Shown: positions 49,622 through 61,317, counted from the stretch's first letter. The stretch is DNA of 64,000 nt from Apilactobacillus waqarii (GCF_019061205.1 NZ_JAHQYH010000002.1:62001-126000); one strand, 5' to 3'. Notes: generated from the sequence alone by a model not told the origin. Numbers and translations are program-made.

Positions 49622-50726
49622 GCCAATTTTGCCACCAGCTACCATCGGAATTTTGGGTGGTGGTCAACTAGGCCAGATGATGGCGCTAGTTGCCAAGGAA
49701 ATGGGCTACAAGGTTGGGGTCTTAGATCCAACACCTGACGCTCCAGCAGCTCAAGTTGCTGACTTTCAAATTATCGCCGACTACGATGACGAATCAGCTA
49801 TGAAGAAGCTAGCTGAAAAGTCAGATGTTTTAACCTATGAGTTTGAAAACGTCGATCAAAAAGCAATTAAAAAGGTTTCGGATACTACATATATCCCGCA
49901 GCCAATTAGTGAACTAGAAATCACTAGCAACCGAAACAAGGAAAAAGGCTTTTTACAAAGCATTGGAGCACCTGTTACTGACTACTCGCCAGTAAATAAC
50001 GCCGATGATTTATTGAAGGCGTACCAAAAAATCTCTACTCCTGCGATTTTAAAAACCGCTGAGGGTGGATATGATGGTCATGGTCAATTCGATATTAATA
50101 ATGAAGATGACCTAAAGGAAGCCATTAAACACTTGGACGGCATTGAGTGGATCTACGAAAGAAAGCAGCCTTTTGTACAGGAAGTTTCCATAATGGTAGA
50201 CCGAGATGTTTCCGGCAAGGTGATTGTCTTCCCACTTAGCGAAAATATTCATAAGGACCACATCTTACACACTAGCATCGTGCCAGCCAGAATCGACGAA
50301 AGTGTTCATAAGAACGCCGAACAGATTGCTGAAAACATCGCCTCAGAAATGAAACTAGTCGGTGTTTTAGGAATCGAATTCTTCTTGATGGAAGATGGCA
50401 GACTATTGGTTAACGAGCTAGCACCAAGACCACATAATTCGGGCCACTACACCATTGAGGCCTGCAACGTTTCTCAATTTAAAGCACATATTTTAAGTAT
50501 TTGTAATCTATCCTTACCAGATATCAAGTTAATTGATAACGCCGTTATGGTGAACCTATTGGGTGACAATTTAACACTCGGTCGAAACGAGTTGTTTAAC
50601 CATCCAAACTGGAATTTCCATGATTATGGTAAGGCTAAAATTAAGCATCAAAGAAAAATGGGTCACATCACCGTGACCGGTTCATCAATCGATCAATTAT
50701 TGCAAGACGTTAAATTATTTAGATGA
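49605..50726 (+). CDS. purK: N5-carboxyaminoimidazole ribonucleotide synthase
   Basis: 373 residues, ATP-grasp. GILGGGQLGQMMALVAKEMG at the N-terminus, ILKTAEGGYDGHGQF in the ATP-binding loop, and VNELAPRPHNSGHYTIEAC near 275-290. Makes N5-CAIR from AIR, ATP and bicarbonate. ATG 49605 lies 12 bases after AAAGGAGG; a nearer TTG is too close to it. Overlaps purE, indicating coupled translation. Confidence 0.95.
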   Translation: MNNYTKPILPPATIGILGGGQLGQMMALVAKEMGYKVGVLDPTPDAPAAQVADFQIIADYDDESAMKKLAEKSDVLTYEFENVDQKAIKKVSDTTYIPQPISELEITSNRNKEKGFLQSIGAPVTDYSPVNNADDLLKAYQKISTPAILKTAEGGYDGHGQFDINNEDDLKEAIKHLDGIEWIYERKQPFVQEVSIMVDRDVSGKVIVFPLSENIHKDHILHTSIVPARIDESVHKNAEQIAENIASEMKLVGVLGIEFFLMEDGRLLVNELAPRPHNSGHYTIEACNVSQFKAHILSICNLSLPDIKLIDNAVMVNLLGDNLTLGRNELFNHPNWNFHDYGKAKIKHQRKMGHITVTGSSIDQLLQDVKLFR

Positions 50727-50737
50727 GGAGAATTAAA

Positions 50738-51445
50738 ATGACTACATTAGTTGCATCAGGTAAGACTAAAGAACTTTACACCACCGATGACTCAAGTGTA
50801 TTGCGTGTGCACTACACAGACCACACCACTGCGGGGGATGGTTTGCGTAATGAATTAATCGAAAACAAGGGTGCGGTTAACAACGAAATTTCAAGTATGA
50901 TTTTCACATACCTAAACGAAAATGGTGTTGCTACGCACTTTATTGAACGTGTTAACGAAACAGATCAATTAAATAAAAAAGTTGAAATGATTCCGCTGGA
51001 AGTTGTAATTAGAAACTTTGCGGCCGGACATTTCCAAAAAAGATTCGGCACTGATTATCTTCAAACATTGAAAGAACCAGTTGTCGAATTTTTTTATAAA
51101 GACAATGATTTACACGATCCTATCGTTACTAAGTCTGATGCAATTGGTTTGGATTTAATCCAAGCAGACAAGTTAACTCAATTAGAAGAAGACGGTCTAA
51201 AGGTGAACCAAATCCTAAAGAAATTATTCGACAAGATGAACGTTACATTAGTTGATTTCAAACTTGAATTTGGGATTAACGAAGACGGTGAAATCATCCT
51301 AGCTGATGAAATCTCACCTGATTCATGTCGTTTATTAGATAAAGACACTAATGAATCACTAGACAAGGATGTCTTTAGAAAAGAAGCCGGCGACATGATG
51401 CCAGGTTACCTAGAAATTCTAAATCGTTTACGAGCAGCCATTTAG
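50738..51445 (+). CDS. purC: SAICAR synthetase
   Basis: 235 residues, the usual length. ASGKTKELYTTDDSSVL at the start, EVVIRNFAAGHFQKRFG near 88-104, and LADEISPDSCRLLDK near 190-204. Ligates aspartate to CAIR. GAGGAG overlaps the purK stop; ATG 50738 follows by 7 bases. PurB, needed for the next step, is not in this operon. Confidence 0.96.
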   Translation: MTTLVASGKTKELYTTDDSSVLRVHYTDHTTAGDGLRNELIENKGAVNNEISSMIFTYLNENGVATHFIERVNETDQLNKKVEMIPLEVVIRNFAAGHFQKRFGTDYLQTLKEPVVEFFYKDNDLHDPIVTKSDAIGLDLIQADKLTQLEEDGLKVNQILKKLFDKMNVTLVDFKLEFGINEDGEIILADEISPDSCRLLDKDTNESLDKDVFRKEAGDMMPGYLEILNRLRAAI

Positions 51446-51458
51446 GGAGGAAGAAAAC

Positions 51459-51713
51459 ATGTATTTAGCACAAATTTATGTCCATCACAAAGCATCAATT
51501 TTAGATCCTCAAGGTGAAGCAGTATTGAACGCCTTACAACGTTTGGGTTACGACAAGGTCGATTCAGTCAAACAAGGTAAGTACTTTGAAGTCAACATCA
51601 AAGCCAACAGCGAAGATGAAGCATCAAAGGTAGTTAACGACATTGCCAAAGATTTATTAGTGAACCACAACATGGAATCATGCGAATTTGAACTAAAGGA
51701 AGTGGCGAAATGA
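51459..51713 (+). CDS. purS: FGAM synthetase subunit PurS
   Basis: 84 residues. [41 protein letters not shown] is the family hallmark. PurS bridges PurL and PurQ in the three-part FGAM synthetase of Firmicutes. GGGAGG upstream. Its TGA overlaps the ATG of purQ (ATGA). Confidence 0.96.
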   Translation: MYLAQIYVHHKASILDPQGEAVLNALQRLGYDKVDSVKQGKYFEVNIKANSEDEASKVVNDIAKDLLVNHNMESCEFELKEVAK

Positions 51714-52375
51714 AATTTGCAGTAATTAGTTTTCCCGGCTCCAACTGTGACATGGATATGTATTATGCAGTGCGCGACTCACTAAATGAAGACGTTGACC
51801 TAGTTACTTCAGATGCTACCAACCTAGATGGATACGATGGTGTCTTAATCCCCGGAGGTTTCTCATACGGTGATTACTTAAGGAGTGGCGCAGTTGCTCG
51901 TTTTGCACCGGTTATGGAATCAGTTAAAGAAATGGCCGCTGAAGGCAAACCAGTATTGGGTGTCTGCAATGGTTTCCAAATCCTAACAGAAGCTAACCTA
52001 TTACCGGGCTCACTTCAACACAACACCAGCATGGAATTCATCTCTGATTGGTCAAAACTACGCGTGCAAAATAACGACACAATGTTTACCGACCAATACG
52101 AAGAATCAGAAGTCATCGATATTCCAATCGCTCACGGTGAAGGTAACTACTACTGTGACGACGAAACCTTAGCCCAATTAAAGGCTAACAATCAAATCGT
52201 CTTCACTTATGAAGATAATCCCAACGGTAGTTCCGACAATATCGCAGGTGTCGTGAACGAACAAGGCAATGTTTTAGGGATGATGCCTCATCCAGAACGT
52301 GCCGTTGAAAGTATTTTAGGTGGAACCGACGGCTTGAAGCTGTTCAAGTCATTATTAAATCACGTTAGGAGCTAA
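51710..52375 (+). CDS. purQ: FGAM synthetase glutaminase subunit PurQ
   Basis: 221 residues, class I glutamine amidotransferase. [14 protein letters not shown] near 45-58, nucleophile Cys in GVCNGFQIL near 86, and C-terminal [10 protein letters not shown] with the catalytic His/Glu. It releases ammonia for PurL. Four-base overlap with purS and four-base gap to purL. Confidence 0.96.
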   Translation: MKFAVISFPGSNCDMDMYYAVRDSLNEDVDLVTSDATNLDGYDGVLIPGGFSYGDYLRSGAVARFAPVMESVKEMAAEGKPVLGVCNGFQILTEANLLPGSLQHNTSMEFISDWSKLRVQNNDTMFTDQYEESEVIDIPIAHGEGNYYCDDETLAQLKANNQIVFTYEDNPNGSSDNIAGVVNEQGNVLGMMPHPERAVESILGGTDGLKLFKSLLNHVRS

Positions 52376-52379
52376 CAAG

Positions 52380-54602
52380 ATGGAAAAGCCAAAGACAATT
52401 ACACCCCAAGACATTAAAGATCAAAAGATTTATCAAGACTGGGGTTTGACTGATTTTGAATATAAATTAATCTCAAATGACATTTTGCACCGCTTACCTA
52501 ACTACACCGAAACTGGTTTGTACTCAGGAATGTGGAGCGAACACTGTTCATACAAGAACTCAAAGCCAGTGCTTAGAAAGTTCTGGTCGGATGGTTCTCG
52601 TGTCCTACAAGGACCTGGTGAAGGTGCCGGGGTTCTAGACATCGGTGATGGCCAAGCGGTCGTATTCAAAGCCGAAAGTCACAACCACCCAAGTTACGTT
52701 GAACCTTACGAAGGTGCTGCTACCGGTGTCGGTGGAATCATCAGAGACATCTTCTCAATGGGTGCCAAACCTGTTGCTTCGCTCGATAGTCTTCGTTTCG
52801 GTGAACTAACTAATGACAAGAATCGTTTCCTATTGGATAAGGTTGTAGCCGGAATCGCCGGTTACGGTAACTGTATCGGGGTGCCGACAGTCGGTGGTGA
52901 AATTAGTTTTGACCCATGCTACGACGGAAACCCATTGGTAAATGTTATGTGTGTCGGTTTGATGGATCAAGCAGACATCGAAGCTGGACGTGCCTCAGGT
53001 GCGGGCAACTCAATCATCTACGTTGGAGCCAAGACCGGACGTGACGGAATTAACGGTGCGACTTTTGCATCAAGTCAATTCAGTACCGATGAAGAATCAG
53101 ACCGTTCAGCCGTTCAAGTTGGTGATCCATTCATGGAAAAACTACTTGTTGACGCTTGTCTAGAAGTTACTCACAACCACAAGGATATCCTAGTCGGAAT
53201 TCAGGACATGGGTGCCGCTGGATTAGTATCCTCATCAGCTGAAATGGCAGACAAGGCTAACAGTGGAGTCGATTTAGATTTAGATTTAGTTCCACAAAGA
53301 GAAATCGGTATGACTCCATATGAAATCATGCTTTCAGAATCTCAAGAAAGAATGTTGCTATGTGTTAAGTCAGGCCATGAAGACAAAGTTTTAGAAGTGT
53401 TTGAAAAACATCATCTAGACGCTGTCGTAATTGGTCACGTTAACGACGACAAACAATACCGTTTATACCAACACGGTGAACTGGTTTGTGACATTCCAAC
53501 TTCAAGCTTGGTTAACGACGTTCCTGAATACCAACACGATGTTGTAAAACCAGACCGTTTGAAGAAAGTCGACGAAGCCAAAACACCAGTTATTAATGAT
53601 GTAAACGACATGGTGAAGACAATTATCGGTCAACCTACCATTGCTTCTAAAGAGTCCGTTTACCGCCAATACGACTGCCGTGTTCAAGCCAACACCGTTG
53701 TTCAACCCGGTAGTGACTCAGGAGTAATTCGTGTGCGTGGCACTAACAAGTCACTTGCCATGACTACTGATGCCAATGGTCGATACATTTACTTAGATCC
53801 AAAACTAGGTGGTCAAATTTCCGTATCAGAAGCAGCTAGAAACATCGTCGCAAGCGGTGCAGTACCAATCGGAATTACCGACTGTTTGAACTTCGGTAAC
53901 CCTGACGATTCAGAAAGTTACTTCGAAATGGATCAATCAGTTGAAGGAATTTCAAAGGCCTGTGAAAAATTTGATACACCAGTCATTGCCGGAAACGTTT
54001 CACTATACAACGAAACTGACAACGAAGCGATTTACCCAACTCCAATGATTGGAATGGTTGGTCTAATCGAAGATAACCAATACATTACTCAATCAGATAT
54101 CAAGGCAGAGGGCGAATTGGTTTACGTTATCGGAGACACTAACGATGACTTTGCCGGTTCAGAAATTCAAAAACACCTAGAAGGTCAAATCTCAGGAAAA
54201 ATCCACTTTGACTTAGAAGAAGAATTTAGCAACCAACACTTAATCCTAGATTTAATTCACAACCACCTAATCGAATCTGCTCACGATGTTAGTGAAGGTG
54301 GCATTATCGTTTCAATCCTTGAGTCATTATTCGAACACAACCTTGGTTTAAAGGGTGAAATCGATATTACTAAAGCACAATTATTCTCAGAAACTCAATC
54401 AAGATACGTCGTATCAGTTAGCCAAGAAGACCAAGCTGCCTTTGAAAAGCTAGCTGGTAAGAAAGCCCACTTGATTGGTGCAACTGACGACAGCCAACAA
54501 ATCAACTTACAACTACAAGATGGTCAATACGTTGATGACGTGACTGCTCTAAAAACCATCTGGAAGGAAAGTTTATCATGCCAAATGAAGTCAAAAGCTT
54601 AA
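52380..54602 (+). CDS. purL: FGAM synthetase subunit PurL (small form)
   Basis: 740 residues, the form used with separate PurS and Pur[19 protein letters not shown] near residue 40, [32 protein letters not shown] near 90-118, and GNVSLYNE in the second half. Converts FGAR to FGAM using ATP and ammonia. AGGAG upstream. The last 25 bases overlap purF. Confidence 0.96.
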   Translation: MEKPKTITPQDIKDQKIYQDWGLTDFEYKLISNDILHRLPNYTETGLYSGMWSEHCSYKNSKPVLRKFWSDGSRVLQGPGEGAGVLDIGDGQAVVFKAESHNHPSYVEPYEGAATGVGGIIRDIFSMGAKPVASLDSLRFGELTNDKNRFLLDKVVAGIAGYGNCIGVPTVGGEISFDPCYDGNPLVNVMCVGLMDQADIEAGRASGAGNSIIYVGAKTGRDGINGATFASSQFSTDEESDRSAVQVGDPFMEKLLVDACLEVTHNHKDILVGIQDMGAAGLVSSSAEMADKANSGVDLDLDLVPQREIGMTPYEIMLSESQERMLLCVKSGHEDKVLEVFEKHHLDAVVIGHVNDDKQYRLYQHGELVCDIPTSSLVNDVPEYQHDVVKPDRLKKVDEAKTPVINDVNDMVKTIIGQPTIASKESVYRQYDCRVQANTVVQPGSDSGVIRVRGTNKSLAMTTDANGRYIYLDPKLGGQISVSEAARNIVASGAVPIGITDCLNFGNPDDSESYFEMDQSVEGISKACEKFDTPVIAGNVSLYNETDNEAIYPTPMIGMVGLIEDNQYITQSDIKAEGELVYVIGDTNDDFAGSEIQKHLEGQISGKIHFDLEEEFSNQHLILDLIHNHLIESAHDVSEGGIIVSILESLFEHNLGLKGEIDITKAQLFSETQSRYVVSVSQEDQAAFEKLAGKKAHLIGATDDSQQINLQLQDGQYVDDVTALKTIWKESLSCQMKSKA

Positions 54603-56041
54603 ACGATGAATGTGGTGTCTTTGGTGTCTGGGGCGTTGAAGGTCCAGCTGCTAAGGTCGCTTACAGTGGTCTCCACGCTTTACAACATCGTGGTCAAGAA
54701 GGTGCTGGAATTCTTGCCATTGATGCTAACAAACGACTAAACCGATATCGCGGACAAGGTTTACTTGGAGCTATTTTTGATGACCCGCATGCCTTTGATC
54801 GACTACATGGGAATGCTGCACTAGGGCACATTCGTTACGCAACAGCTGGAAGCCATACCATCAACAATGTGCAACCATTTATGTTTGAAAACACCGAAAC
54901 TCATTTCGCGCTATCGCACAACGGAAACCTAACTAATGCCGACACTCTAAAAGAAATGCTTAGAAAAACTGGAACCATCTTCCAATCCGATTCCGATAGT
55001 GAAATCTTCGGTGACTTAATTGAAATCAGTAACCAAGACACCTTCCTAGGTCGTATCAAAGAAGCTGCCAACCAAATGCACGGTGGCTTTGCCTACGTCC
55101 TACTTAGTCCTGACGCAATGTATGCAGTATGTGACCCCAACGGATTACGCCCATTAGTTGTCGGAAGAAGAAAAGACGGTGCCGTGGTTATCTGTAGTGA
55201 AACTTGTGCATTGGATCAGGTCCAAGCCGAATATGTAAGGGATGTTCAACCGGGAGAATTGGTCATTGTCGATGATTCTGGTATCAAGATTGACCACTTC
55301 ACCGAAGATACCGAATTAACCATTTGTTCAATGGAATATGTCTACTTCGCTCGTCCCGATTCAGTTATCCATGGAGTATCAGTTCATGAAGCTAGAAAAC
55401 GCATGGGGGCTTTAGTCGCTCGTGAAAACCCAACTAAGGCTGATGTCGTGATTGGTGTTCCTAACTCATCACTATCAGCAGCAATGGGATATGCGATTGA
55501 AAGTGGCATTCCATACGAAATGGGATTGATTAAGAACCAATACGTTGCCAGAACATTTATCGAACCAACGCAAGAACGACGTGAACGTGGGGTTTCAATG
55601 AAACTATCCGTGGTGAAATCAGTCATCAAGGACAAGGACGTCATCTTAGTTGATGACTCAATCGTTCGCGGAACCACCAGTCGTTTTATCGTCAAAATGC
55701 TAAAGGATGCTGGTGCTAAATCAGTCCACGTCAGAATTGCTTCACCTGATTTAAAGTACCCATGTTTCTACGGAATTGATATTCAAAAACCAAGTGAACT
55801 AATTGGTGCTAACCACAGTGTTGAAGAAATCAAGGACATCATCGAAGCGGACTCATTGAAGTACCTAAGTGTTGAAGGTTTAATTGAAGCAATCGATTTA
55901 GATTGTGACAATCAATACCACGGTCTATGTACAGCTTACTTCGATGGTAAGTACCCAACGCCTTTGTATGACTACCAAGCAACATATGATGCAGAAGCAA
56001 AGAGATTACACCTATACGAGGAGGATGAAGTGAATGGCTAA
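54578..56041 (+). CDS. purF: Amidophosphoribosyltransferase
   Basis: 487 residues. Short propeptide [11 protein letters not shown] before nucleophile Cys12 (CGVFGVWG), glutaminase motifs [11 protein letters not shown] and HNGNLTNA, and PRPP-binding [14 protein letters not shown] near 345-358. First committed step of purine synthesis, normally feedback-inhibited by AMP/GMP. No Cys cluster typical of [4Fe-4S] PurF is apparent beyond scattered residues. Overlaps purL by 25 and purM by 8 bases. Confidence 0.96.
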   Translation: MPNEVKSLNDECGVFGVWGVEGPAAKVAYSGLHALQHRGQEGAGILAIDANKRLNRYRGQGLLGAIFDDPHAFDRLHGNAALGHIRYATAGSHTINNVQPFMFENTETHFALSHNGNLTNADTLKEMLRKTGTIFQSDSDSEIFGDLIEISNQDTFLGRIKEAANQMHGGFAYVLLSPDAMYAVCDPNGLRPLVVGRRKDGAVVICSETCALDQVQAEYVRDVQPGELVIVDDSGIKIDHFTEDTELTICSMEYVYFARPDSVIHGVSVHEARKRMGALVARENPTKADVVIGVPNSSLSAAMGYAIESGIPYEMGLIKNQYVARTFIEPTQERRERGVSMKLSVVKSVIKDKDVILVDDSIVRGTTSRFIVKMLKDAGAKSVHVRIASPDLKYPCFYGIDIQKPSELIGANHSVEEIKDIIEADSLKYLSVEGLIEAIDLDCDNQYHGLCTAYFDGKYPTPLYDYQATYDAEAKRLHLYEEDEVNG

Positions 56042-57068
56042 CCAATATAAAGAAGCTGGTGTCGATGTTGAAAGCGGCGAAAAAGCGGTAAATTCAATCA
56101 AAGATATGGTCGCTTCTACTTATGACCAAAGCGTTGTCGACGGTCTGGGTGGATTCGGCGCAATGTATTCACTTCAATCTCATTTTGCGAAATACGACGA
56201 TCCGGTTCTAATTTCTGGGACCGATGGTGTCGGAACTAAATTGATGTTGGCCATTCAGGCTAAACGTCATACCACAATCGGAATCGACTTGGTTGCAATG
56301 TGTGCCAATGACATCCTAGCGCAAGGTGCTAAACCACTATTCTTTTTAGACTACATCGGAATTGGTAAGTTACTTCCAGAAGAAGTAAAGGAAATCGTTT
56401 CAGGTGTTGTGATGGGATGTAAGCAAGCTGGTCTTTCATTAATTGGTGGTGAAATGGCCGAAATGCCCGGCATCTACAAGCAAGACGACTACGACTTAAG
56501 TGGTTTTGCGGTTGGAATTGCCGACAAGAAACGTTTACTGGGGGCGCAAAACGTTAAGGAGGGTGACAAACTAATTGGTTTGAAATCATCCGGAATTCAT
56601 TCCAATGGTTACTCACTAGTTCGAAAGATTATCAAGGATGCGGAAATTGATTTAAACGCCACATACCAAGGATTATCACAACCATTAATTGACGAACTAC
56701 TAACCCCAACACGTTTGTACTACCACTACGTTAAGGGCATCGTCGAATCCGGTGCGATTCATGCGATTGCCAACATCACCGGTGGTGGAATTGCCGATAA
56801 CCTATCAAGAGTAATTCCAAACGACTTAACCGCTAAGATTGACCGTTCATCATGGACGGTGCCGAACATCTTCAAGTGCCTACAAGACTGGGGTAACTTG
56901 GATCAAAGCGACATGGATCTTGTGTTTAACCAAGGAATCGGCATGGTGTTAGTCGCTCCAGAAGAATACGTTCAAGCAGTGACAAATTACCTTTCCGATA
57001 ATGGCCTAGAATATTTTGAGATTGGTGAGGTGGTAAAACGTGAGCAACAAGCAGTTGAAATCAGATAA
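56034..57068 (+). CDS. purM: AIR synthetase (phosphoribosylaminoimidazole synthase)
   Basis: 344 residues. SGTDGVGTKLMLAIQ near 62-76, IGIDLVAMCANDILAQGAKPLFFLDY near 83-108, and GIHSNGYSLVRKI near 184. Closes the imidazole ring from FGAM. GAGGAGGA sits inside the end of purF. Its last 29 bases overlap purN. Confidence 0.96.
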   Translation: MANQYKEAGVDVESGEKAVNSIKDMVASTYDQSVVDGLGGFGAMYSLQSHFAKYDDPVLISGTDGVGTKLMLAIQAKRHTTIGIDLVAMCANDILAQGAKPLFFLDYIGIGKLLPEEVKEIVSGVVMGCKQAGLSLIGGEMAEMPGIYKQDDYDLSGFAVGIADKKRLLGAQNVKEGDKLIGLKSSGIHSNGYSLVRKIIKDAEIDLNATYQGLSQPLIDELLTPTRLYYHYVKGIVESGAIHAIANITGGGIADNLSRVIPNDLTAKIDRSSWTVPNIFKCLQDWGNLDQSDMDLVFNQGIGMVLVAPEEYVQAVTNYLSDNGLEYFEIGEVVKREQQAVEIR

Positions 57069-57630
57069 ACTCCCCGTTGCAATTTTTGCATCGGGAAACG
57101 GAACTAACTTTGACGCGATTGCTGAAGCGGACCTACCCATCGATATTAAATTGTTGGTATGTGATCACCATGATGCGTTTGTGGTGCAAAGAGCCGAAAG
57201 AAAGAACGTTGAAGTCTTGATTGCGGAACTGCATAAGGGTGAAAAAAGAGCGATTCGTGAGGGTCGCATTCTAGAAGAACTCAAGAAAAAAGGTGTCCAA
57301 GTTATTATCTTGGCCGGCTACATGAGAATCGTTGGGGAAACGTTACTAAACGCCTATCCCAACAAGATTATCAACATTCATCCAGCGCTTTTGCCGAGTT
57401 TTCCCGGCAAACAGGGCATCTTAGATGCCTACAACGCTGGAGTTGATAAGACAGGAGTCACAATTCACTTTGTGGATTCGGGGATCGACTCCGGTCAGAT
57501 TATTGCTCAAGAGGAAGTTTTTAGAAAAGAAGGTGATTCGTTAGCGGATTTGGAAAATCGAATTCATGATGTTGAACATCAGTTGTACCCACGCACGATT
57601 TTACAATTAATTGAAAAGGGAGTTATTTAA
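57040..57630 (+). CDS. purN: GAR transformylase
   Basis: 196 residues, GTG start with GGTGAGGTGG upstream inside pur[16 protein letters not shown] near the N-terminus, [13 protein letters not shown], and the catalytic [13 protein letters not shown] with the Asp/His pair later in [16 protein letters not shown]. Uses 10-formyl-THF to formylate GAR. Confidence 0.95.
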   Translation: MSNKQLKSDKLPVAIFASGNGTNFDAIAEADLPIDIKLLVCDHHDAFVVQRAERKNVEVLIAELHKGEKRAIREGRILEELKKKGVQVIILAGYMRIVGETLLNAYPNKIINIHPALLPSFPGKQGILDAYNAGVDKTGVTIHFVDSGIDSGQIIAQEEVFRKEGDSLADLENRIHDVEHQLYPRTILQLIEKGVI

Positions 57631-57631
57631 A

Positions 57632-59164
57632 TTGAAGAAGTTAGCATTGTTAAGTGTCTCAGATAAGAATGGAATTGTTGAATTTGCCAAGCAACTAGAA
57701 CAACGTGATTACGATATTGTCTCAACCGGTGGAACATTGAAGACTTTATTAGACAACGGTGTCGACGCGATTGCCGTTGAAGAAATTACTAATTTCTCTG
57801 AAATGTTAGACGGTCGTGTGAAGACATTACATCCACGCATTCATGCTGGGATTCTTGCTCGTCGCGACAATGAAGAACACATGCAACAACTAAAGGAACA
57901 AAACATTGGTCTAATCGATCTAGTTTGTGTCAACCTATACCCATTTAAAGAAACCATTGAAAAGCCGGACGTTACATATGCCGATGCAATTGAAAATATT
58001 GATATCGGTGGTCCTTCAATGCTAAGAGCCGCTGCTAAAAACAGCCAAGACGTAATCGTAATTACCGATGTAGCAGACTACGACGACTACATCTCTAGAT
58101 ACGACGCTAACGAAATTGACGCTGAATACAGAAGCGGTTTGGCAGCGAAGGTCTTTAGACATACTGCAGCTTACGACGCATTAATCGCCAACTACCTAAC
58201 CAAAGAAGAATTCCCAGAAAAGCTAACTTTCACATATGAAAAGGTAGAAGCAATGCGTTACGGTGAAAATAGTCACCAAAAGGCTGCATACTACAAGGAA
58301 CCAATTCCTGAAACATACTCATTAGCTAATGCCAAACAATTACATGGTAAGAAGCTATCATACAACAACGTAAGGGATGCCGACGCTGCACTTCGTATCG
58401 TCGCAGAATTTCCAGATCAAGCTACTGTTGTGGCATTAAAACACATGAATCCATGTGGTATCGGTACTGCAGACGACTTATTAACTGCATGGAACCTAGC
58501 TTACGAATCAGATTCAACTTCAATCTTTGGTGGAATCATCGCCCTAAACCGTGAAGTTGACTTAGCAACTGCCGAAAAGATGCACGCTATCTTCTTGGAA
58601 ATCGTAATCGCTCCATCATTCACCGATGAAGCTTACGACGTATTAGCTAAGAAGAAAAACATCCGCCTACTAACTGTTGACTTCGACAAGATTAACCCAG
58701 ACAAGGAAGATCTAGTTTCTGTCCTAGGTGGGATGTTAGTTCAAGAACGTGACCTACTTCATGAAGAACCAACTGAATACAAGGTCGTTTCAAAGAAACA
58801 ACCAACTGAAAAACAAATGAAGGCTTTAGCATTCGCCCAAAACGTCGTTAAACACGTTAAAAGTAATGCGATTGTTGTTACCTCTGACCATCAAACTTTA
58901 GGGGTTGGTTCGGGTCAACCAAACCGTATCGACTCAACTAAGATTGCTATCAAGAAGGCTGAAACTAAGTCAGATTACGCAAACGCGGTATTAGGTTCAG
59001 ACGCATACTTCCCAATGGATGACTGTGTGGAATTCGCCGCTAAACACGGTATCACAGCAATCGTTGAACCAGGTGGAAGTATCCGTGATCAAGATTCAAT
59101 TGATAAAGCTGACGAATTAGGCATTGCCCTTGTATTTAGTGGCAACCGTCATTTCAAACACTAG
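57632..59164 (+). CDS. purH: Bifunctional AICAR transformylase / IMP cyclohydrolase
   Basis: 510 residues. N-terminal IMP cyclohydrolase ([39 protein letters not shown]) and C-terminal transformylase ([25 protein letters not shown]). Final two steps to IMP. TTG 57632 is 9 bases after AAAGGGAG and agrees with family starts; an in-frame TTG 21 bases upstream lies within purN. Confidence 0.96.
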   Translation: MKKLALLSVSDKNGIVEFAKQLEQRDYDIVSTGGTLKTLLDNGVDAIAVEEITNFSEMLDGRVKTLHPRIHAGILARRDNEEHMQQLKEQNIGLIDLVCVNLYPFKETIEKPDVTYADAIENIDIGGPSMLRAAAKNSQDVIVITDVADYDDYISRYDANEIDAEYRSGLAAKVFRHTAAYDALIANYLTKEEFPEKLTFTYEKVEAMRYGENSHQKAAYYKEPIPETYSLANAKQLHGKKLSYNNVRDADAALRIVAEFPDQATVVALKHMNPCGIGTADDLLTAWNLAYESDSTSIFGGIIALNREVDLATAEKMHAIFLEIVIAPSFTDEAYDVLAKKKNIRLLTVDFDKINPDKEDLVSVLGGMLVQERDLLHEEPTEYKVVSKKQPTEKQMKALAFAQNVVKHVKSNAIVVTSDHQTLGVGSGQPNRIDSTKIAIKKAETKSDYANAVLGSDAYFPMDDCVEFAAKHGITAIVEPGGSIRDQDSIDKADELGIALVFSGNRHFKH

Positions 59165-59182
59165 AGTGAGGTTACGAAGAAG

Positions 59183-60433
59183 ATGGAAAAATGGTTATTG
59201 ATTGGTTCAGGCGGTCGCGAATATGCGATGGCACAAAGTTTAGCTAAAAATTTCAATCGAGAAGTTTTTGTAGCACCAGGCAATCCAATGATGAATATGA
59301 TCGACAGGGTTCAAACCGTTGATATCGAAGAGTTGGATTTCGATGGTCTAATCGAATTTGCCTTGGATAATCAGATTGATTGGACAGTGGTTGGTCCCGA
59401 AAAACCACTTAGTGACGGTATTGTTGACCGTTTTACTGATGCTGGTTTGAAGGTCTTTGGTCCCAACAAGGAAGCTGCTCAATTAGAAAGTTCCAAGGAG
59501 TTTGCCAAAGAAGTGATGCAATCAGCCAGTGTTCCAACTGCCGCATATGCGACTTTTAGTAATTACGACGACGCGCTTTCATACATGGAAGAACACGATT
59601 TTCCAATCGTTGTGAAACTAAACGGTTTGGCCGCTGGAAAGGGTGTTTTCATTATCAAAGACCTGGCAGAGGCTAAGGAAACTTTGGCTAAAATCTTTGA
59701 TAATGATGCCGACCAAGAAATTCTGATTGAAGAATATCTGGACGGTCAAGAATTCTCGATGATTGTGATGGTAAACGGATTGGATGTCATAACCATGCCA
59801 TTAGCTCAAGATCATAAACGTATCTACGACGGTGATAAGGGTCCAAATACCGGTGGGATGGGCGCTTACAGTCCACTTCCTCAATTTGGAGACGACGTCT
59901 TAAACGAGGGGTTAGTGAAGGTGATTAGACCCGTGTTGGCTGAAATGCACAAACGAGGCATTTTATTCCAAGGTTTTCTATACGCTGGATTAATCCTGAC
60001 TAAAGACGGTGTTAAAGTCATCGAATTCAATGTTCGAATGGGTGACCCTGAAACTCAAGTCATCTTGCCACAGTTACAAGGCGATTTGGGAAATGTGATT
60101 GTTCAACTAATGAACCACCAAGAACAAACCGTTGATTGGCAAACTGACCGATACTTCCTCGGCAATGTTCTAGCTGCTAAGGGTTATCCTGGTAACCATA
60201 AAAACGGTCTTACACTTCCTCAATTCATCAATGAGAAACTTTCATTGGCATACGCGGGCGTCGAAGAACAAGACGAAAAATTAGTCAGCTCTGGTGGACG
60301 CATAATGATGGTGATTTCCTCAGACAAGGACTTAAAGGCTGCTCAAGCAAACGTTAATCAAGCAATTAAGGATAACGTTGACTCAAACGACTACGCTTAT
60401 CGAACCGACATCGGTGACAAGGCGTTTAGATAA
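59183..60433 (+). CDS. purD: GAR synthetase
   Basis: 416 residues, ATP-grasp. LLIGSGGREYAMAQSLAKN at the N-terminus, VVGPEKPLSDGIVDRF near 70, VKLNGLAAGKGVFI in the ATP loop near 140-153, and FNVRMGDPETQVILPQL near 280. Joins glycine to phosphoribosylamine. Last gene of the operon, before a terminator. The operon covers all steps to IMP except PurB. Confidence 0.96.
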   Translation: MEKWLLIGSGGREYAMAQSLAKNFNREVFVAPGNPMMNMIDRVQTVDIEELDFDGLIEFALDNQIDWTVVGPEKPLSDGIVDRFTDAGLKVFGPNKEAAQLESSKEFAKEVMQSASVPTAAYATFSNYDDALSYMEEHDFPIVVKLNGLAAGKGVFIIKDLAEAKETLAKIFDNDADQEILIEEYLDGQEFSMIVMVNGLDVITMPLAQDHKRIYDGDKGPNTGGMGAYSPLPQFGDDVLNEGLVKVIRPVLAEMHKRGILFQGFLYAGLILTKDGVKVIEFNVRMGDPETQVILPQLQGDLGNVIVQLMNHQEQTVDWQTDRYFLGNVLAAKGYPGNHKNGLTLPQFINEKLSLAYAGVEEQDEKLVSSGGRIMMVISSDKDLKAAQANVNQAIKDNVDSNDYAYRTDIGDKAFR

Positions 60434-60437
60434 AACA

Positions 60438-60467
60438 ATAAGCTATGGTTGATGCCATAGCTTTTTT
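60438..60467 (+). terminator. Terminator of the pur operon
   Basis: AGCTATGG-TTGATG-CCATAGCT and six Ts, 8 bases after purD. Confidence 0.93.
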
Positions 60468-60545
60468 GCTGCAAGTTTTTATCTTTGTATATTGGACTAA
60501 TAAAGTATAGACTTTTGTTTATACATATTTTAGGGAGTTGAAACA

Positions 60546-61136
60546 ATGGAAAATTACGCACAACAATATGCTGATATTAAAAAATCGATGCGCAAAGACG
60601 AGGCGGCTTTTAACAAAATTGACCGTCGTTTAACCCAAAAAATTAACAACGAAGATTTTAAAGTAATCGATGCAGACCAGGCACTACAAGAAAACTATAC
60701 ATTTGGGAAACGCCTAGCCGATAAGGTTGCCAAAGTCGGTGGATCATGGGGATTCGTAATATCTTTCGTCGTCTTTTTAGTAGGTTGGATGATTATTAAC
60801 GTCATGCAACTATTTGGTTGGCATTTTGATCCATACCCATTCATTCTTTTGAACTTAGCACTTTCTTGTATTTCCGCCATTCAAGCACCCATCATCATGA
60901 TGAGCCAAAACCGTGCCGGGGAAAAGGATGACCTAGACCGTCGAAACGACTACCACGTTAACCTCCGTTCCGAAGAAGAATTGAAGCTATTGCATGCTAA
61001 GGTTGATTTACAAACTAAGTACAATAAGCACCAAAGCCAGTTGAATCAATTACAAATGGAAATGTTGATCCGTATCGAAGCTTCACAACGTGAGAAGAAC
61101 ATCGAAGATAATTTACAAAACGAAAAGGATGATTAA
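60546..61136 (+). CDS. DUF1003 family membrane protein
   Basis: 196 residues. The DUF1003 core is clear: FGKRLADKVAKVGGSWGFVISF, a Trp-rich helix, FDPYPFILLNLALSCISAIQAPIIMMSQNR, and DRRNDYHVNLRSEEELKLLHAKVD, giving two membrane helices (about 70-125) and a cytoplasmic helical tail. Members are common in lactobacilli; the function is unknown, possibly ion or Mn-related by some reports. The stop codon lies inside the terminator hairpin. AGGGAG upstream. Confidence 0.88.
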   Translation: MENYAQQYADIKKSMRKDEAAFNKIDRRLTQKINNEDFKVIDADQALQENYTFGKRLADKVAKVGGSWGFVISFVVFLVGWMIINVMQLFGWHFDPYPFILLNLALSCISAIQAPIIMMSQNRAGEKDDLDRRNDYHVNLRSEEELKLLHAKVDLQTKYNKHQSQLNQLQMEMLIRIEASQREKNIEDNLQNEKDD

Positions 61137-61157
61137 TTAGTTAATCATCCTTTTTTT
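61124..61157 (+). terminator. Terminator overlapping the end of the DUF1003 gene
   Basis: AAGGATGATTAA / TTAATCATCCTT arms with TTAG loop and T-run. The left arm contains the last codons and stop. Confidence 0.92.
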
Positions 61158-61248
61158 GTTTTCCGAACGTTATTAAGAGGAAGTAGTGTTTTTATCGTAA
61201 ATATTGATTAAAAATATAAAAATGTTGCCATTTTTGTGATGAAGTAGC

Positions 61249-61266
61249 ATAATATACGTATATTAT
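61249..61266. promoter_or_regulatory. Perfect 18-bp palindrome upstream of the MFS gene
   Basis: ATAATATACGTATATTAT, perfect dyad overlapping possible -10 sequences, about 50 bases before the ATG. A PurBox-like core on the minus strand (ATCACGAACATTA) lies at 61283-61295. Confidence 0.45.
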
Positions 61267-61317
61267 AAAAATAAATCGAATTAATGTTCGTGATTATGCG
61301 AAAAGAGGAACTTATAG

